DNA of 64,000 nt from Candidatus Altimarinota bacterium (GTDB lineage: Bacteria > Patescibacteriota > Gracilibacteria > BD1-5 > UBA2023). The stretch's first letter is position 1. Every line of letters starts with the position of its first letter. A model generated the notes under the pieces. That model did no database searches and had not been told where the DNA came from. It saw nothing but the letters and a program-made list of their open reading frames with translations. Shown here piece after piece: positions 1 to 8,502 of the stretch. The translations under genes were made by a program, and so were the position numbers. The stretch lies in the NCBI GenBank assembly GCA_014377305.1, contig JACMPW010000005.1, positions 1 through 64,000 of the forward strand, written 5' to 3'.

Positions 1-2157
1 ACTGCTACATTCACTCCTACGCCAAGTAGTACTGCAAATGGTACTATCAACATAGCTGGTGGAGCATTCACTGATGCTGCTGGAAATAATAATACTGTTG
101 CAACACAAAATGTGATCACGGTAGATACTGTTGCTCCAACGGTTATTCTCTCTACCGGTGCTCCGAATCCAACAAATGGTGCATTCTCTGTAACTGCTAC
201 ATTCTCTGAAGCAGTGACTGGGATGGTTGATGGAGACTTTGTGGTAGCAAATGGTGCTAAGTCAGCATATACTGCGGTGAGTACAACTGTCTATACAGTT
301 CTCGTGACTCCTGCTGCTGATGGTGCTGTTACTGTCAATATTGCAGCAGCTGCTGCAATAGATACAGCCAGCAATCCAAGTATTATTGCAACTCAACTCT
401 CTTGAACTTATGATGGAACTGATCCCACTGTTATTCTCTCTACCGGAGCTCCGAATCCAACAAATGGTGTATTCACTGTAACTGCTACATTCTCTGAACC
501 TGTTACTGGAGTAACAAGCGGTGATTTTTCCGTAAGCAATTGAACTAAAACAGCATTCAGTGGAGTGAGCACTACTATTTATACAGTTCTCGTGACTCCT
601 ACTGCTAATGGTCTTGTGACTGTCAATATGTTAATAGGTGCTGCACAGGATCTCGCAACGAATCCAAGTAATGCAGCAACACAACTTTCTAGAACTTATG
701 ATACTGTTGCTCCAACGGTAACTATCGGAGCTACTCCAACGAGTGTGAACTCTGGATCTACTTCAGCTCTTACATTTACTCTCTCTGAATCATCTGTGAA
801 CTTCGCTTCTGGTGATGTCGTCGTAGTTGGAGGAACTCTCTCTGCATTTGCAGGAGCTGGTACTGCTTATACTGCTACATTCACTCCTACGCCAAGTAGT
901 ACTGCAAATGGTACTATCAACATAGCTGGTGGAGCATTCACTGATGCTGCTGGAAATAATAATACTGTTGCAACACAAAATGTGATCACGGTAGATACTG
1001 TTGCTCCAACTGTAGTTATTACTGATGATGAATCAGGAACTGCAAATATTGCTGGATGAGATGTAGTATATACATTCACATTCTCTGAAGCTGTTACTGG
1101 ATTTAATAGAAATTCTGTTGTAGTAGTGTGAGGAACAAAAGGAACATTCATTACATCAAGTGCTACAGTCTATACCCTTGGTGTAACTCCAACTGCAGGT
1201 TCAGTTGCTAATATTACTGTTGATATAGCTGGTTCTGCTGCAATCGATGCTGCTTCAAATAATAGCATTGTTGCAACTCAATCTGTACAAGCTGTTGATA
1301 CTATCGCTCCAACAGTAGCTATCTCTTCATTCCCAAATGTTAATATAGCAAACTCTGGTGCTGTGACTCTCACTGGTACTTGTAGTGAAAATACTCGAAC
1401 AGTTACTGTAGCTGTTGGTGCTGTAAATGGTACTCCAACTTGTACTACAGGAGCATGGTCAACAAATCTCAATCTCTCTACTGAGTCATCAACCGGTGCA
1501 ACAGCAAATCAAACTGATGCTGCAGGAAATCTTGCCACTCAAGCCACTAGATCGAATACTCGTGATGTTGTAGCTTCAGTAGTTACTCTCTTAGGTGCTA
1601 CTACTCTCACTCTCGCATTCGGTGCTGTCTATACCGAGCTCGGTGCAAGATGGATCGATATAGTCGATGGTTCTGGTGCCGCGACTATCTCAGGGACAGT
1701 GAATACTGGTATCGCCGGAGTCTATGCACTCTCATACAAGCGGACTGATCTCGCTGGTAATATGAGCAATGTAGTGACTCGTACGGTCACAGTGTCACCT
1801 GCTCCTGTATCTTCAGGTGGCGGTGGTGGCGGATCGTCATCATATATCCCTCCAGTAGTAGTAGTTGCTGCGACTGGATCGACACAATCTGGATCTACAG
1901 TTGTTCAATTGGTGATAGTAACTCCTTCATCGAATCCGAATATAACTCAAGATATATTCGTACAAAAGAGTACTGATTTTAAAAAATCAAAAGTAATTAT
2001 TACTACCACTACTTTGAAGAAAGGTACTATGATAAATGTATTCAGAGTTCTTCCTAATGGAAAATCTATCAAAGTAGGAACTACCCGAGTTCTCTCAAAT
2101 GGAAAAATTAGATTTATCACAAAGACAACTGGAACATTTAATTTTGTACAAAAATAA
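1..2157 (+). CDS. Giant surface/adhesin-like protein with Ig-like repeats (C-terminal part, 5' truncated by window)
   Basis: The frame is open from base 1 to the TAA at 2155-2157 once TGA is read as glycine (for example at 403-405, 541-543 and 1057-1059). About 718 residues are visible. It consists of tandem bacterial Ig-like modules, each closing with a VDTVAPTV-type linker, and rich in Thr, Val, Ala and Gly. A last Ig-like module near 1590-1790 contains YTELGARW and resembles the DUF5011/HYR type. Then come a glycine-rich linker (GGGGGGSSS) and a basic C-terminal domain of about 85 residues. No membrane anchor or LPxTG motif is seen at the C-terminus. Such proteins are usually extracellular adhesins, and attachment to a host cell is a reasonable inference for this lineage. 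The 5' end and signal peptide lie outside the window. Confidence 0.85.
871..1010 (+). repeat. 140-bp perfect direct repeat (copy 2; copy 1 is 1-140)
   Basis: Bases 871-1010 are identical to bases 1-140. Both copies encode the same end of an Ig-like module plus the VDTVAP linker. Neighbouring modules are only similar, so this is a recent duplication or gene-conversion tract inside the repeat array. The first copy is cut by the window edge, so the true repeat may be longer. Confidence 0.95.
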
Positions 2158-2193
2158 ATATAGTAAATAGCTATCAAAAGCGATTTGTTCCGT

Positions 2194-2230
2194 AAAAATC
2201 CCATTCCGAGTACTCGGAATGGGATTTTTT
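2194..2230 (+). terminator. Rho-independent terminator after surface protein
   Basis: An A-run, a perfect stem ATCCCATTCCGAG/CTCGGAATGGGAT with a very short loop, and a T-run. It lies 37 bases after the stop of the Ig-like protein and upstream of lexA. Confidence 0.9.
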
Positions 2231-2275
2231 ATAAAAAGATTTGCATTCAAGAAATTTATGAATATATATATTTGT

Positions 2276-2290
2276 ATACATCGTATGTAT
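2276..2290. promoter_or_regulatory. Candidate lexA operator (inverted repeat)
   Basis: ATACAT-CGT-ATGTAT is a 15-base perfect inverted repeat 24 bases before the lexA ATG, in an AT-rich promoter-like stretch. LexA proteins commonly repress their own gene, so autoregulation is a natural inference. It is not the Escherichia or Bacillus SOS box and has not been tested against other sites. Confidence 0.4.
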
Positions 2291-2313
2291 TTATATTTCT
2301 TTTCTTTCATCCC

Positions 2314-2940
2314 ATGGAAAAACTCACCAACAAAGAGCAACTCGTTCTCCACTCGATAAGAGAATTCATCTCTCGCAGTGAGAAGATGACGATCCGAGCA
2401 CTCCAGACCGCTCTCGGATACGCCTCACCTCGCTCGATATCAGTCCTCATCGATCAGCTTATCACCAAGGGGTGGATCTACAGAGACAGTCAGGAGCAGA
2501 TCCGTATCTCTCCAGACTTCCGATCGGATAGTCACGAGGTCAGGATGATCCCGCTCATCGGGACGATCGCTTGCGGGATGCCGATATTCGCCGAGGAGAA
2601 CATCGAGACCGAGATTCCAGTATCGACTCGACTCGTCTCTACTGCCAAGAAGTATTTTTTCCTCAGGGCACAGTGAGACTCGATGAATCAAAAGGGGATC
2701 GACGATGGAGATCTCGTGCTCATTGAGCAGACCAGTGTCCCACAAGACGGACAGATCGTCGCAGCTCTCATCAACGACGAGGCAACACTCAAGGAGTTCC
2801 GCCATCAGGGAGATCTCGCCTATCTCATCCCTCACTCAGACAATCCTCGTCATCGTCCGATTATACTCGGTGACTTCTCAGACAATTTCTCAGTGCAGGG
2901 TGTTTTCGTCCGATCGTTCCCAGGTTCCCTCTTCGCATAG
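2314..2940 (+). CDS. lexA: LexA-family SOS repressor / self-cleaving S24 protease
   Basis: 208 aa, close to the usual LexA length. An N-terminal winged helix-turn-helix (about residues 5-65) is followed by the S24 peptidase domain. The self-cleavage region reads IACGMP, so the scissile bond would be Cys87-Gly88 where LexA normally has Ala-Gly. The nucleophile is Ser123 in GDSM (that glycine is a TGA codon at 2674-2676), and the general-base Lys160 lies in ATLKEF. It should repress DNA-damage genes and be inactivated by RecA-stimulated autocleavage. recA follows directly, which supports an SOS pair. The ATG at 2314 is chosen because it begins the HTH domain; the frame extends upstream without family similarity. 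Confidence 0.93.
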
Positions 2941-3049
2941 TTCTATACTTTTACCATCCACCATCACATGATTATCTACTTCAACCGCATTCTCCTATCA
3001 CTTATCATTCTTACCTTGATTTCATTCTCGATTTCTGTAGTATCGAATC

Positions 3050-3065
3050 TGTAATTTGTATTACA
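3050..3065. promoter_or_regulatory. Candidate recA operator (inverted repeat)
   Basis: TGTAAT-TTGT-ATTACA is a perfect inverted repeat 46 bases before the recA start, in the 171-base lexA-recA gap. A LexA site is expected here, but its half-site differs from the one ahead of lexA, so the assignment is tentative. Confidence 0.35.
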
Positions 3066-3111
3066 CACTCCCACTCAACTATACTAACAACCTACTAACT
3101 CACCTATTCCT

Positions 3112-4104
3112 ATGACAGATAATAAAAAAGAAGCCCTCGCCTCTGCTCTCGCTATGATCGAGAAACAATTCGGAACTGGTTCCGTGATGAAGATGTGAGA
3201 TAAGGTCCATATGGAAGTAGAAACAACTGGATCTGGATCTATTGCCCTCGATGATGCACTCGGTGGTGGCTATGCCAAGGGTCGTATCGTCGAGATCTAT
3301 GGTCCTGAGTCGTCAGGAAAGACGACTCTCGCACTCCATGCTATTGCCGAGGTACAACGCAATGGCGGTACAGCAGCATTCGTCGATGCAGAGCACGCTC
3401 TCGATCCGAAGTATGCGGCATCAATCGGTGTCAATATCGAGGAGCTCATCATCTCACAGCCTGACTATGGTGAGCAAGCACTCGAGATCGTCGATGCACT
3501 CGTCCGCTCTGGGGCTGTAGATCTCATCGTCGTTGACTCTGTAGCAGCCCTTACACCCAAGGCCGAGATCGAGGGAAATATGGGAGATAGCTTCATGGGT
3601 CTCCATGCTCGTCTCATGTCACAGGCTCTCCGTAAGGTGACGGGTGTCATCAACAAGTCGAACTCTACGGTCATATTCATCAATCAGATTCGTATGAAGA
3701 TCGGAGTCATGTTCGGTAATCCTGAGACGACTACGGGGTGAAATGCTCTGAAGTTCTATGCGTCTCAACGTCTCGATATCCGCCGCAAAGAGAAGCTCGA
3801 AACAGGCACTGGAGATGATAAGGAGGCATTCGGTAACCGAGTGAAGGTCAAAGTCGTCAAAAATAAGATTGCACCGCCTTTTCGTGAAGTGGAGATCGAC
3901 GTCCTCTTTAACGAAGGGATTTCACTCGCAGGAGAGCTCCTTGATATCGGTTCTGATCGCGGAGTAGTGAAGAAAGCTGGAGCGTTCTATTCCTATGGTG
4001 AGACTCGTCTCGGACAGGGGCGTGATAACTCGAGAGTATTTCTCAAAGAGAATCCAGCCATCATGAAAGAGATCGAAACAGCAGTCAGGGCTGCGAAGAA
4101 ATAA
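3112..4104 (+). CDS. recA: RecA recombinase
   Basis: 330 aa. Standard RecA: Walker [10 protein letters not shown] at residues 64-72, the DSVAAL stretch, the QALRK region and NPETTTGG in the L2 loop. It forms ATP-dependent filaments on single-stranded DNA for homologous recombination and activates LexA cleavage. Two in-frame TGA codons, at 3196-3198 (residue 29) and 3739-3741 (residue 210), sit where RecA has glycine. The second is the conserved Gly of TTGG, direct evidence for the recoding. The acidic C-terminal tail is short and the protein ends in a Lys/Ala-rich segment. Confidence 0.98.
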
Positions 4105-4109
4105 TTTGT

Positions 4110-4137
4110 TTGCAATAGAGTGAAAGTATGATACAAT
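4110..4137 (+). promoter_or_regulatory. Promoter for the small protein at 4159
   Basis: TTGCAA at 4110-4115 and TACAAT at 4132-4137 with a 16-base spacer, just after the recA stop and 21 bases before the next ATG. Confidence 0.55.
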
Positions 4138-4158
4138 AATGTTGTAAAATATTTTTCT

Positions 4159-4416
4159 ATGTCAGAGTATGATCCTACATCACTTGGACTCAATTCTGTT
4201 GCCGAACGACTCAAGGCTGCAGGATTTTGTCAGACGGGTATTGCCCGAGCTGTGACAGAACTCGTATGAGAGTATCTCGGTATCCATGCAAATATGAGTC
4301 ATAGCCTGACTACTGCTCTAGGCAATACAAATTCTGAAGCACTCCAGCTCCTATGAATACAAGATTCTGCTAATGATCCAAAATTTGAACAACCCAAAAC
4401 AGGAACTTATGTATAA
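4159..4416 (+). CDS. Small protein of unknown function (85 aa)
   Basis: 85 aa with two TGA-coded glycines, ending at TAA 4414-4416. It has its own promoter-like sequence and is closed by a terminator, so it is probably a monocistronic gene. The sequence is soluble and mostly helical in character (GLNSVAERLKAAGF near the start), without a signal peptide or known motif. I do not recognise the family. It is too short to show up under standard stop codons. Confidence 0.6.
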
Positions 4417-4434
4417 AAAAACTTGTAAAAAAAT

Positions 4435-4464
4435 AAAATCTCCTCATAATCGAGGGGATTTTTT
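4435..4464 (+). terminator. Rho-independent terminator
   Basis: AAATCTCCTC/GAGGGGATTT stem (one G-T pair) around a five-base loop, followed by a T-run, 19 bases after the small gene. Confidence 0.85.
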
Positions 4465-4467
4465 AGA

Positions 4468-4526
4468 GCTCCTTTGCAAAGGAGCGGTCTCGCCCCAAGT
4501 GGGATTGAGTTTTTTTCCCCACTTGG
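4468..4526 (+). other. Two tandem hairpins in the leader of the flavin reductase
   Basis: GCTCCTTT-GC-AAAGGAGC (4468-4485) is followed by CCAAGTGGG (4495-4503) pairing with CCCACTTGG (4518-4526) across a T-rich loop. The second stem ends 8 bases before the ATG at 4535. These may form a regulatory 5' leader or reinforce the preceding terminator. No known riboswitch class is recognised. Confidence 0.5.
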
Positions 4527-4534
4527 TTCTATCT

Positions 4535-5206
4535 ATGTTCAAAACAACATTCATCCTCATATCCAAGAGAGTACTCACACACGATGTCTATGAACTCGTC
4601 TATAGTTGTCCTGATCTCGTGAAAGATATACCCAAACCAGGACAATATGTGATGTTCCAACTTGCTCCAGGACTCAATAGATCGTATTCACTCGCTTCGT
4701 TTACTACAGATTCTTTCACTCTCGTTATCAAGAGAGTGACAGAGGGTAAAGGGAGCTCGATCATCTGTAATGCGGAGATCGGTCAGGTTTTTTCTGGCAT
4801 GCTCCCACTTGGACACTTCATGCTCAGAGACACCGTAGTATCCAAGTGTTTCATTGGTACTGGGACAGGATTTGCTCCACTCTATTGTCAGATGCTCGCG
4901 TGCACAAGCCTCTCTCTACGAGTCGCATTTGTTTTCTGAGTTCGCAATCTGGTGGATAGTTTCTATTCGTCTGAGATCGTGAGTCTATGAGAGCAGATTG
5001 TAGATTTCCGATATATTCCCTATCTCTCTCGTGAGGAGAGTCCAGGATTCACTCAAGGATATGTGATCGACTGGATTATTCCTGGGAACATCATAGAATA
5101 TGAGGAGTTTTACCTCTGTGGATCACCTGTGATGGTGAAGAGTGCACGAGAAAAACTCGCCTCACTATGAGTCGAGAATAGGAGAGTATTCTGGGAACAG
5201 TTCTAA
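4535..5206 (+). CDS. FAD/NAD(P)-binding oxidoreductase (ferredoxin-NADP reductase-like)
   Basis: 223 aa. The N-terminal beta-barrel carries the FAD-binding signature RSYSLAS (about residues 49-55). The nucleotide-binding half has GTGTGFAP (about 108-115) and a C-terminal CGSPVMV, the order seen in ferredoxin-NADP+ reductase and PyrK/phenol-hydroxylase reductase families. It should move electrons between NAD(P)H and a flavin or one-electron partner. No [2Fe-2S] cysteine cluster is present, so it is a bare FNR-type module and its partner is unknown. Several Gly residues are TGA, including one right after the original frame break at 4937. Confidence 0.85.
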
Positions 5207-5208
5207 TT

Positions 5209-5490
5209 TTACTCAAAACTCGGCGTCCGTATATCGAACCTGTCCATGTCATCATCTGCATCTTCATCGAAGTTATTCATGATATCTTGTCCCCAGCGAG
5301 AGAGAGCATAGATATTATCATTGAGATTCATATTCCTCCAGTCGATGATGAAATCATCAGGCGTCTCATCCGTCCCCTCGATATAGTAGGCCATCATCAC
5401 AGAGTAGCCTTGTTCCTCGGCGATCTGATTGATCCGCTTGATATAGTCCTGTACCTTGTCGGTGAATTGTTGTCGTGAGAGTTGAGACAT
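5209..5490 (-). CDS. Small acidic protein of unknown function (93 aa)
   Basis: 93 aa, convergent with the flavin reductase and only two bases from its stop. The N-terminal half looks helical (QQFTDKVQDYIKRINQIAEE), and the C-terminal half is Asp-rich (NNFDEDADDDMDRF). No TGA codons, signal peptide or membrane segment. I do not recognise a family. The clean frame and amphipathic composition favour a real gene. Confidence 0.6.
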   Translation of the reverse strand: MSQLSRQQFTDKVQDYIKRINQIAEEQGYSVMMAYYIEGTDETPDDFIIDWRNMNLNDNIYALSRWGQDIMNNFDEDADDDMDRFDIRTPSFE

Positions 5491-5583
5491 AGCAGAAAAT
5501 GATTCAGAGTTAGTATGACAATTATATAAAAATTTTGCTCGAAAGCGAATTTTTCCTACTTGATTTTCGCGTGCTTCTCTGAG

Positions 5584-6318
5584 TTATTCGAACCATTTCA
5601 CCGCACTCATACCTATTGCACCTATCACGAACAATACTACAGTTGCATATTTGTATTTGCTCTGTGAGTGTATCACAGGGAGGAGATCAGCAGTCGCGAC
5701 ATAGAGGAGTGATCCTCCAGCCCAGGCTGTTGCGAGCCCTGTGAATACTACCGAGACATTCGAGAGGATGAGATCAGAGAGCATATATCCTATAGGTGCA
5801 GCGAGTGCAAAAAGTGATATGAAGAGTATCTGTATATGCCACTGGAACTTGCTTTCGCGAAAAATCGCAGCAAGAGACAATGAAACAGGGATCTGATGTA
5901 TTGCAATACCAGCAAGGATGGTATATCCTATTTCACTCGATATTCCGAATCCAGCTCTGATCCCGAGACCATCGAAGAGTGTATGAAAAAAAATAGCTAT
6001 AAATGATACGAGTGCAACATGATCATAGTGCTCGTGTGGATCCTCATGTGTATGATCTCAATGACCATGGTCATGAGCATGAGGTGTGAGAATCTCCTCT
6101 ATGAGGTAGATCATGAGGAATCCTAGGATGAAAGCATATACGGCGAGTGGTGTTTGCTCGAGTGCCTCAGGGAATATATGCACGAGGGAGACTGAGAGCA
6201 TCGATCCTGCCCCGAGACCGATGAGGAGACCGAGTATCGTCCGATTGATTGTCTCGAAAAAGAAGAGGAGGAGACCAACAGCTGAGATGATCGCGAGTAC
6301 AAAAATAGAAAAGAACAT
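5584..6318 (-). CDS. ZIP-family divalent metal transporter
   Basis: 244 aa integral membrane protein with about seven or eight predicted helices. The ZIP hallmarks are present: FFHTLFDGLG in helix IV and IHQIPVSLSL in helix V (His-x-x-x-Asp/His pairs lining the metal path), with a His-rich cytoplasmic loop before them. ZIP proteins import Zn2+ and sometimes Fe2+ or Mn2+. It lies 41 bases downstream of a Fur/Zur-type regulator on the same strand, which suggests zinc-responsive uptake. One frame-breaking TGA falls in the His-rich loop at 6055-6057. The usual helix V HEIPEG Glu is replaced (HQIPVS), so substrate preference is uncertain. Confidence 0.88.
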
Positions 6319-6359
6319 AGTTATTATATTATGTATATTTGATTATACCTTCTATCGAT

Positions 6360-6734
6360 TTATCTGATCACACAGGCACTACATGACTTGGTCTGTTGAT
6401 ATGTCTGTGATAGGGTGAGTTGTGCCGATATACGAGTATGTGTATCATATATAGCTCCACAGTTCTCACAGAAACTGATGGTGACAGCGTCATCGATGCG
6501 TCCATCAGCACACTGGCAGGCGAAGATAAGTCGCTCTCCAGCGATCGTCGTCTCATGGATGAGACCCTGAGCCTTGAATGTATCTACAATACGATAGAGC
6601 GTAGCGAGATTCATCCCAGGTTGTCACTTCTTCCCGACGAGATCTCTACGCAGATCAGAGAAGGTGATACGACTTGAGAGAGAGAGGAGTTCTACAAATC
6701 GCTTGCGAGGCTCTGTAACACGGGAATCTGACAT
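6360..6734 (-). CDS. Fur-family metal-responsive repressor (Zur-like)
   Basis: 124 aa. N-terminal winged helix with NLATLYRIVDTF, the typical Fur recognition-helix region, then a dimerisation domain with structural zinc ligands FCENCG and CSAC near the C-terminus. The start at 6734 restores the whole HTH by reading through a TGA glycine near 6615. The adjoining ZIP gene makes zinc the likely signal, but iron, manganese or peroxide sensing cannot be excluded. It most likely represses its own operon. Confidence 0.88.
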
Positions 6735-6779
6735 AGAATGAGTAAGTTAGGAGAATGTGGGCTGGAAAAATAGACCCGC

Positions 6780-6807
6780 AATATAGTCATATTTGTTATA
6801 AATGCAA
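6780..6807 (-). promoter_or_regulatory. Promoter of the fur-ZIP operon with embedded inverted repeat
   Basis: On the minus strand, TTGCAT (6802-6807), a 16-base spacer and TATATT (6780-6785). The segment also contains ATTTG-N9-CAAAT, an imperfect operator-like palindrome inside the promoter. Autorepression by the Fur-type protein is an inference. Confidence 0.5.
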
Positions 6808-6832
6808 ATGTTTGCGAGAACAAAATTCGGTT

Positions 6833-7219
6833 CTACTTTTGATTCAAAAAATCAACGAGTATCAGTCTCGCGGCCTCTGCATCGACATCGCCATCCATGA
6901 TCCCATCTTCATCGAATCCTATCATTGCCTCGCTCGTCGTGAGTCGCTCATCGTGGAGTACTATGGGTATTTGTACAGTTTTCTCGAGTCTCTTCATGAA
7001 TTCTGATACTCGCTTGCCATGTTTCGACATCGACCCATCGATATTGTAGGGCATCCCGATGACGATTAGTTCAGCTTTTCGCTCAGCTACCCATTTTGGC
7101 AATAGAGCGAGGAGATCGCTCGTGAGGACGGTCCGATATGCGAAGCAAAATCCCTCGACCGCATAGGCGAGCCCAGATTTGCGAGTTCCGTAGTCGATGC
7201 TGATGATATTATTTTTCAT
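6833..7219 (-). CDS. ruvX: YqgF/RuvX-family RNase H-fold nuclease (putative Holliday junction resolvase / pre-16S rRNA nuclease)
   Basis: 128 aa, normal for the family. The motif SIDYGTRKSGLA near the N-terminus supplies the first catalytic Asp, HDERLTTSEA the Glu, and DVDAEAARLIL the last acidic region. Homologues act in pre-16S rRNA 5'-end maturation and have been proposed as resolvases. It follows rplI with an 11-base overlap, so the two are probably translationally coupled. No TGA codons are used. Confidence 0.93.
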   Translation of the reverse strand: MKNNIISIDYGTRKSGLAYAVEGFCFAYRTVLTSDLLALLPKWVAERKAELIVIGMPYNIDGSMSKHGKRVSEFMKRLEKTVQIPIVLHDERLTTSEAMIGFDEDGIMDGDVDAEAARLILVDFLNQK

Positions 7220-7679
7220 CTATCGTAACCGTGATGAATATCTTGGCGAGGGTATCTCGAGTGATATGGAGATAGACGAGGTGGCGACCAGCGGTCTTGA
7301 TATGGACTCCATTTGGGAGCTTGATATCTTTTTTCTCGAACTTGATGTTGTATTTTTCATTCACTCGTGTCCCGACAGTATGCTCGTCGAGTCAGCCGAA
7401 GACTTTTTTTCACTTTCACTTCAGGGTGAAGTCGAGCTCTTGTCCATCGAGTTGCCTTTGGATTTCAAATGCTTGTTCTAGCCGTTGTCTCGCTTGGTCT
7501 TGGGATTTCTTTTTATCTCACTCGATCTTCGCGAGGCGATCTGGGGTGATCTCACGGGCGAGTCAGCCTGGTATGAGCGAGTTGCGAGCCTGAGGTGCGG
7601 ACACCTCGATGATAGCTCACTTGCGACCAATATGGGCTATATCTGAGAGGATTTCGACGGTGATCTTGTGTGCTGGCAT
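7209..7679 (-). CDS. rplI: Ribosomal protein bL9
   Basis: 156 aa. The N-terminal domain has the L9 pattern (VEILSDIAHIGRKGAIIEV followed by ARNSLIPGGLA), then a central helix and a C-terminal rRNA-binding domain with GRHLVYLHI. L9 is a 50S subunit protein contacting 23S rRNA. The gene is hidden under standard stops because five glycines are TGA codons, including conserved positions in RKGA and IPGGLA. It overlaps the ruvX start by 11 bases. bL9 is reported missing from many CPR genomes, so its presence is informative. Confidence 0.9.
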
Positions 7680-7773
7680 AGGAAATAGTGGGATAAAAAG
7701 AAACTAAAAAATATATAAAATGAGTATATGTAAAATATGGCGAAAAAGCAATTTTCAGTCGATGACTTTTTCT

Positions 7774-7801
7774 TTTGACTTTTTCGTCTTTTGACTATAA
7801 T
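7774..7801 (+). promoter_or_regulatory. Promoter of tRNA-Gln
   Basis: TTTGAC (7774-7779), 16-base spacer, TATAAT (7796-7801), 17 bases before the mature tRNA 5' end. Confidence 0.7.
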
Positions 7802-7818
7802 TCAGCCAATTCCAATAT

Positions 7819-7893
7819 TGGGGATTCGCCAAGCGGTAAGGCAGCGGACTTTGACTCCGCCATTCGGGGGTTCGAATCCCTCATCCCCAACCA
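7819..7893 (+). tRNA. tRNA-Gln (anticodon TTG)
   Basis: 75 nt with encoded CCA. Acceptor TGGGGAT pairs with ATCCCCA, the anticodon arm is GCGGA-CTTTGAC-TCCGC giving anticodon TTG, and the T-arm has the TTCGAAT loop. The D-arm contains GCCAAGCGGTAAGGC, typical of bacterial tRNA-Gln. Confidence 0.96.
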
Positions 7894-8022
7894 TACAAAA
7901 TTACTCACTCCAGTAGAACCACAGATTCATTCGTCAAGCTATTTTTCTCGACTTTTGACCCAAAAGCAATACAATGTCGAATTCATGTCATGGAAACAAT
8001 TCTCCCGTTCGAGATGATTGTT

Positions 8023-8096
8023 TCTGGATATGATTCCAGATTTATCTCGCTTCGTTATGAGGACTCCAAGCAATCTGCCACGGCAGACTCCCTCAT
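8023..8096 (+). promoter_or_regulatory. Structured 5' leader upstream of rplU
   Basis: A TCTGGA-TATGAT-TCCAGA hairpin (8023-8040) is followed by a longer element in which ATGAGG (8057-8062) pairs with CCTCAT (8091-8096), enclosing TCTGCC-AC-GGCAGA (8074-8087). It ends 22 bases before the rplU ATG. Ribosomal-protein operons often carry such leaders for autoregulation. No known L21 leader consensus could be checked. The rest of 7894-8118 holds no gene. Confidence 0.5.
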
Positions 8097-8118
8097 ATGA
8101 GCATAATTTTCCCATTTT

Positions 8119-8430
8119 ATGATAGCAGTAGTAGAAATCGGTGGTAAACAATATACAGTAGAAAAAGACATGACATTCGTTGTCGATCGTCAGGCTGCTG
8201 ATGTCGGTAGTACTATGACTCTTCCAGCTCTCCTCATCGCGAGTGCAGATGGTAAGATAGTCAAGGTAGGTACTCCTACAGTGGAGGGTTCTCAGATCTT
8301 GGTCGAGGTTGTTGAGCATCTCAAGGCTGACAAAATCCGAGTATTCAAAATCAAATCAAAAAAACGCTACATGCGAACCCAGGGATTCCGAGCCTACCAG
8401 ACTCGTCTCACTGTCACAGCTATAGCATAG
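8119..8430 (+). CDS. rplU: Ribosomal protein bL21
   Basis: 103 aa. The N-terminus IAVVEIGGKQYTVEKD and the C-terminal KSKKRYMRTQGFRAYQT are diagnostic for L21, a 50S protein bound to 23S rRNA. No TGA codon interrupts it. The usual partner rpmA (bL27) is not adjacent; a cell-wall hydrolase follows instead. Confidence 0.96.
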   Translation: MIAVVEIGGKQYTVEKDMTFVVDRQAADVGSTMTLPALLIASADGKIVKVGTPTVEGSQILVEVVEHLKADKIRVFKIKSKKRYMRTQGFRAYQTRLTVTAIA

Positions 8431-8502
8431 TTCCCGAGTGACCAGAGAATGTAGTCAGTACAACTATCTCATATGTGAGATATTTATTCCTAAGATATTC
8501 GA

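Noticed and set aside
3739-3741. TGA as tryptophan (code 4, Mycoplasma-type)
   Set aside because: The codon falls on invariant glycines (RecA TTGG, Mfd GFGKT, LexA GDSM), and conserved Trp residues use TGG.
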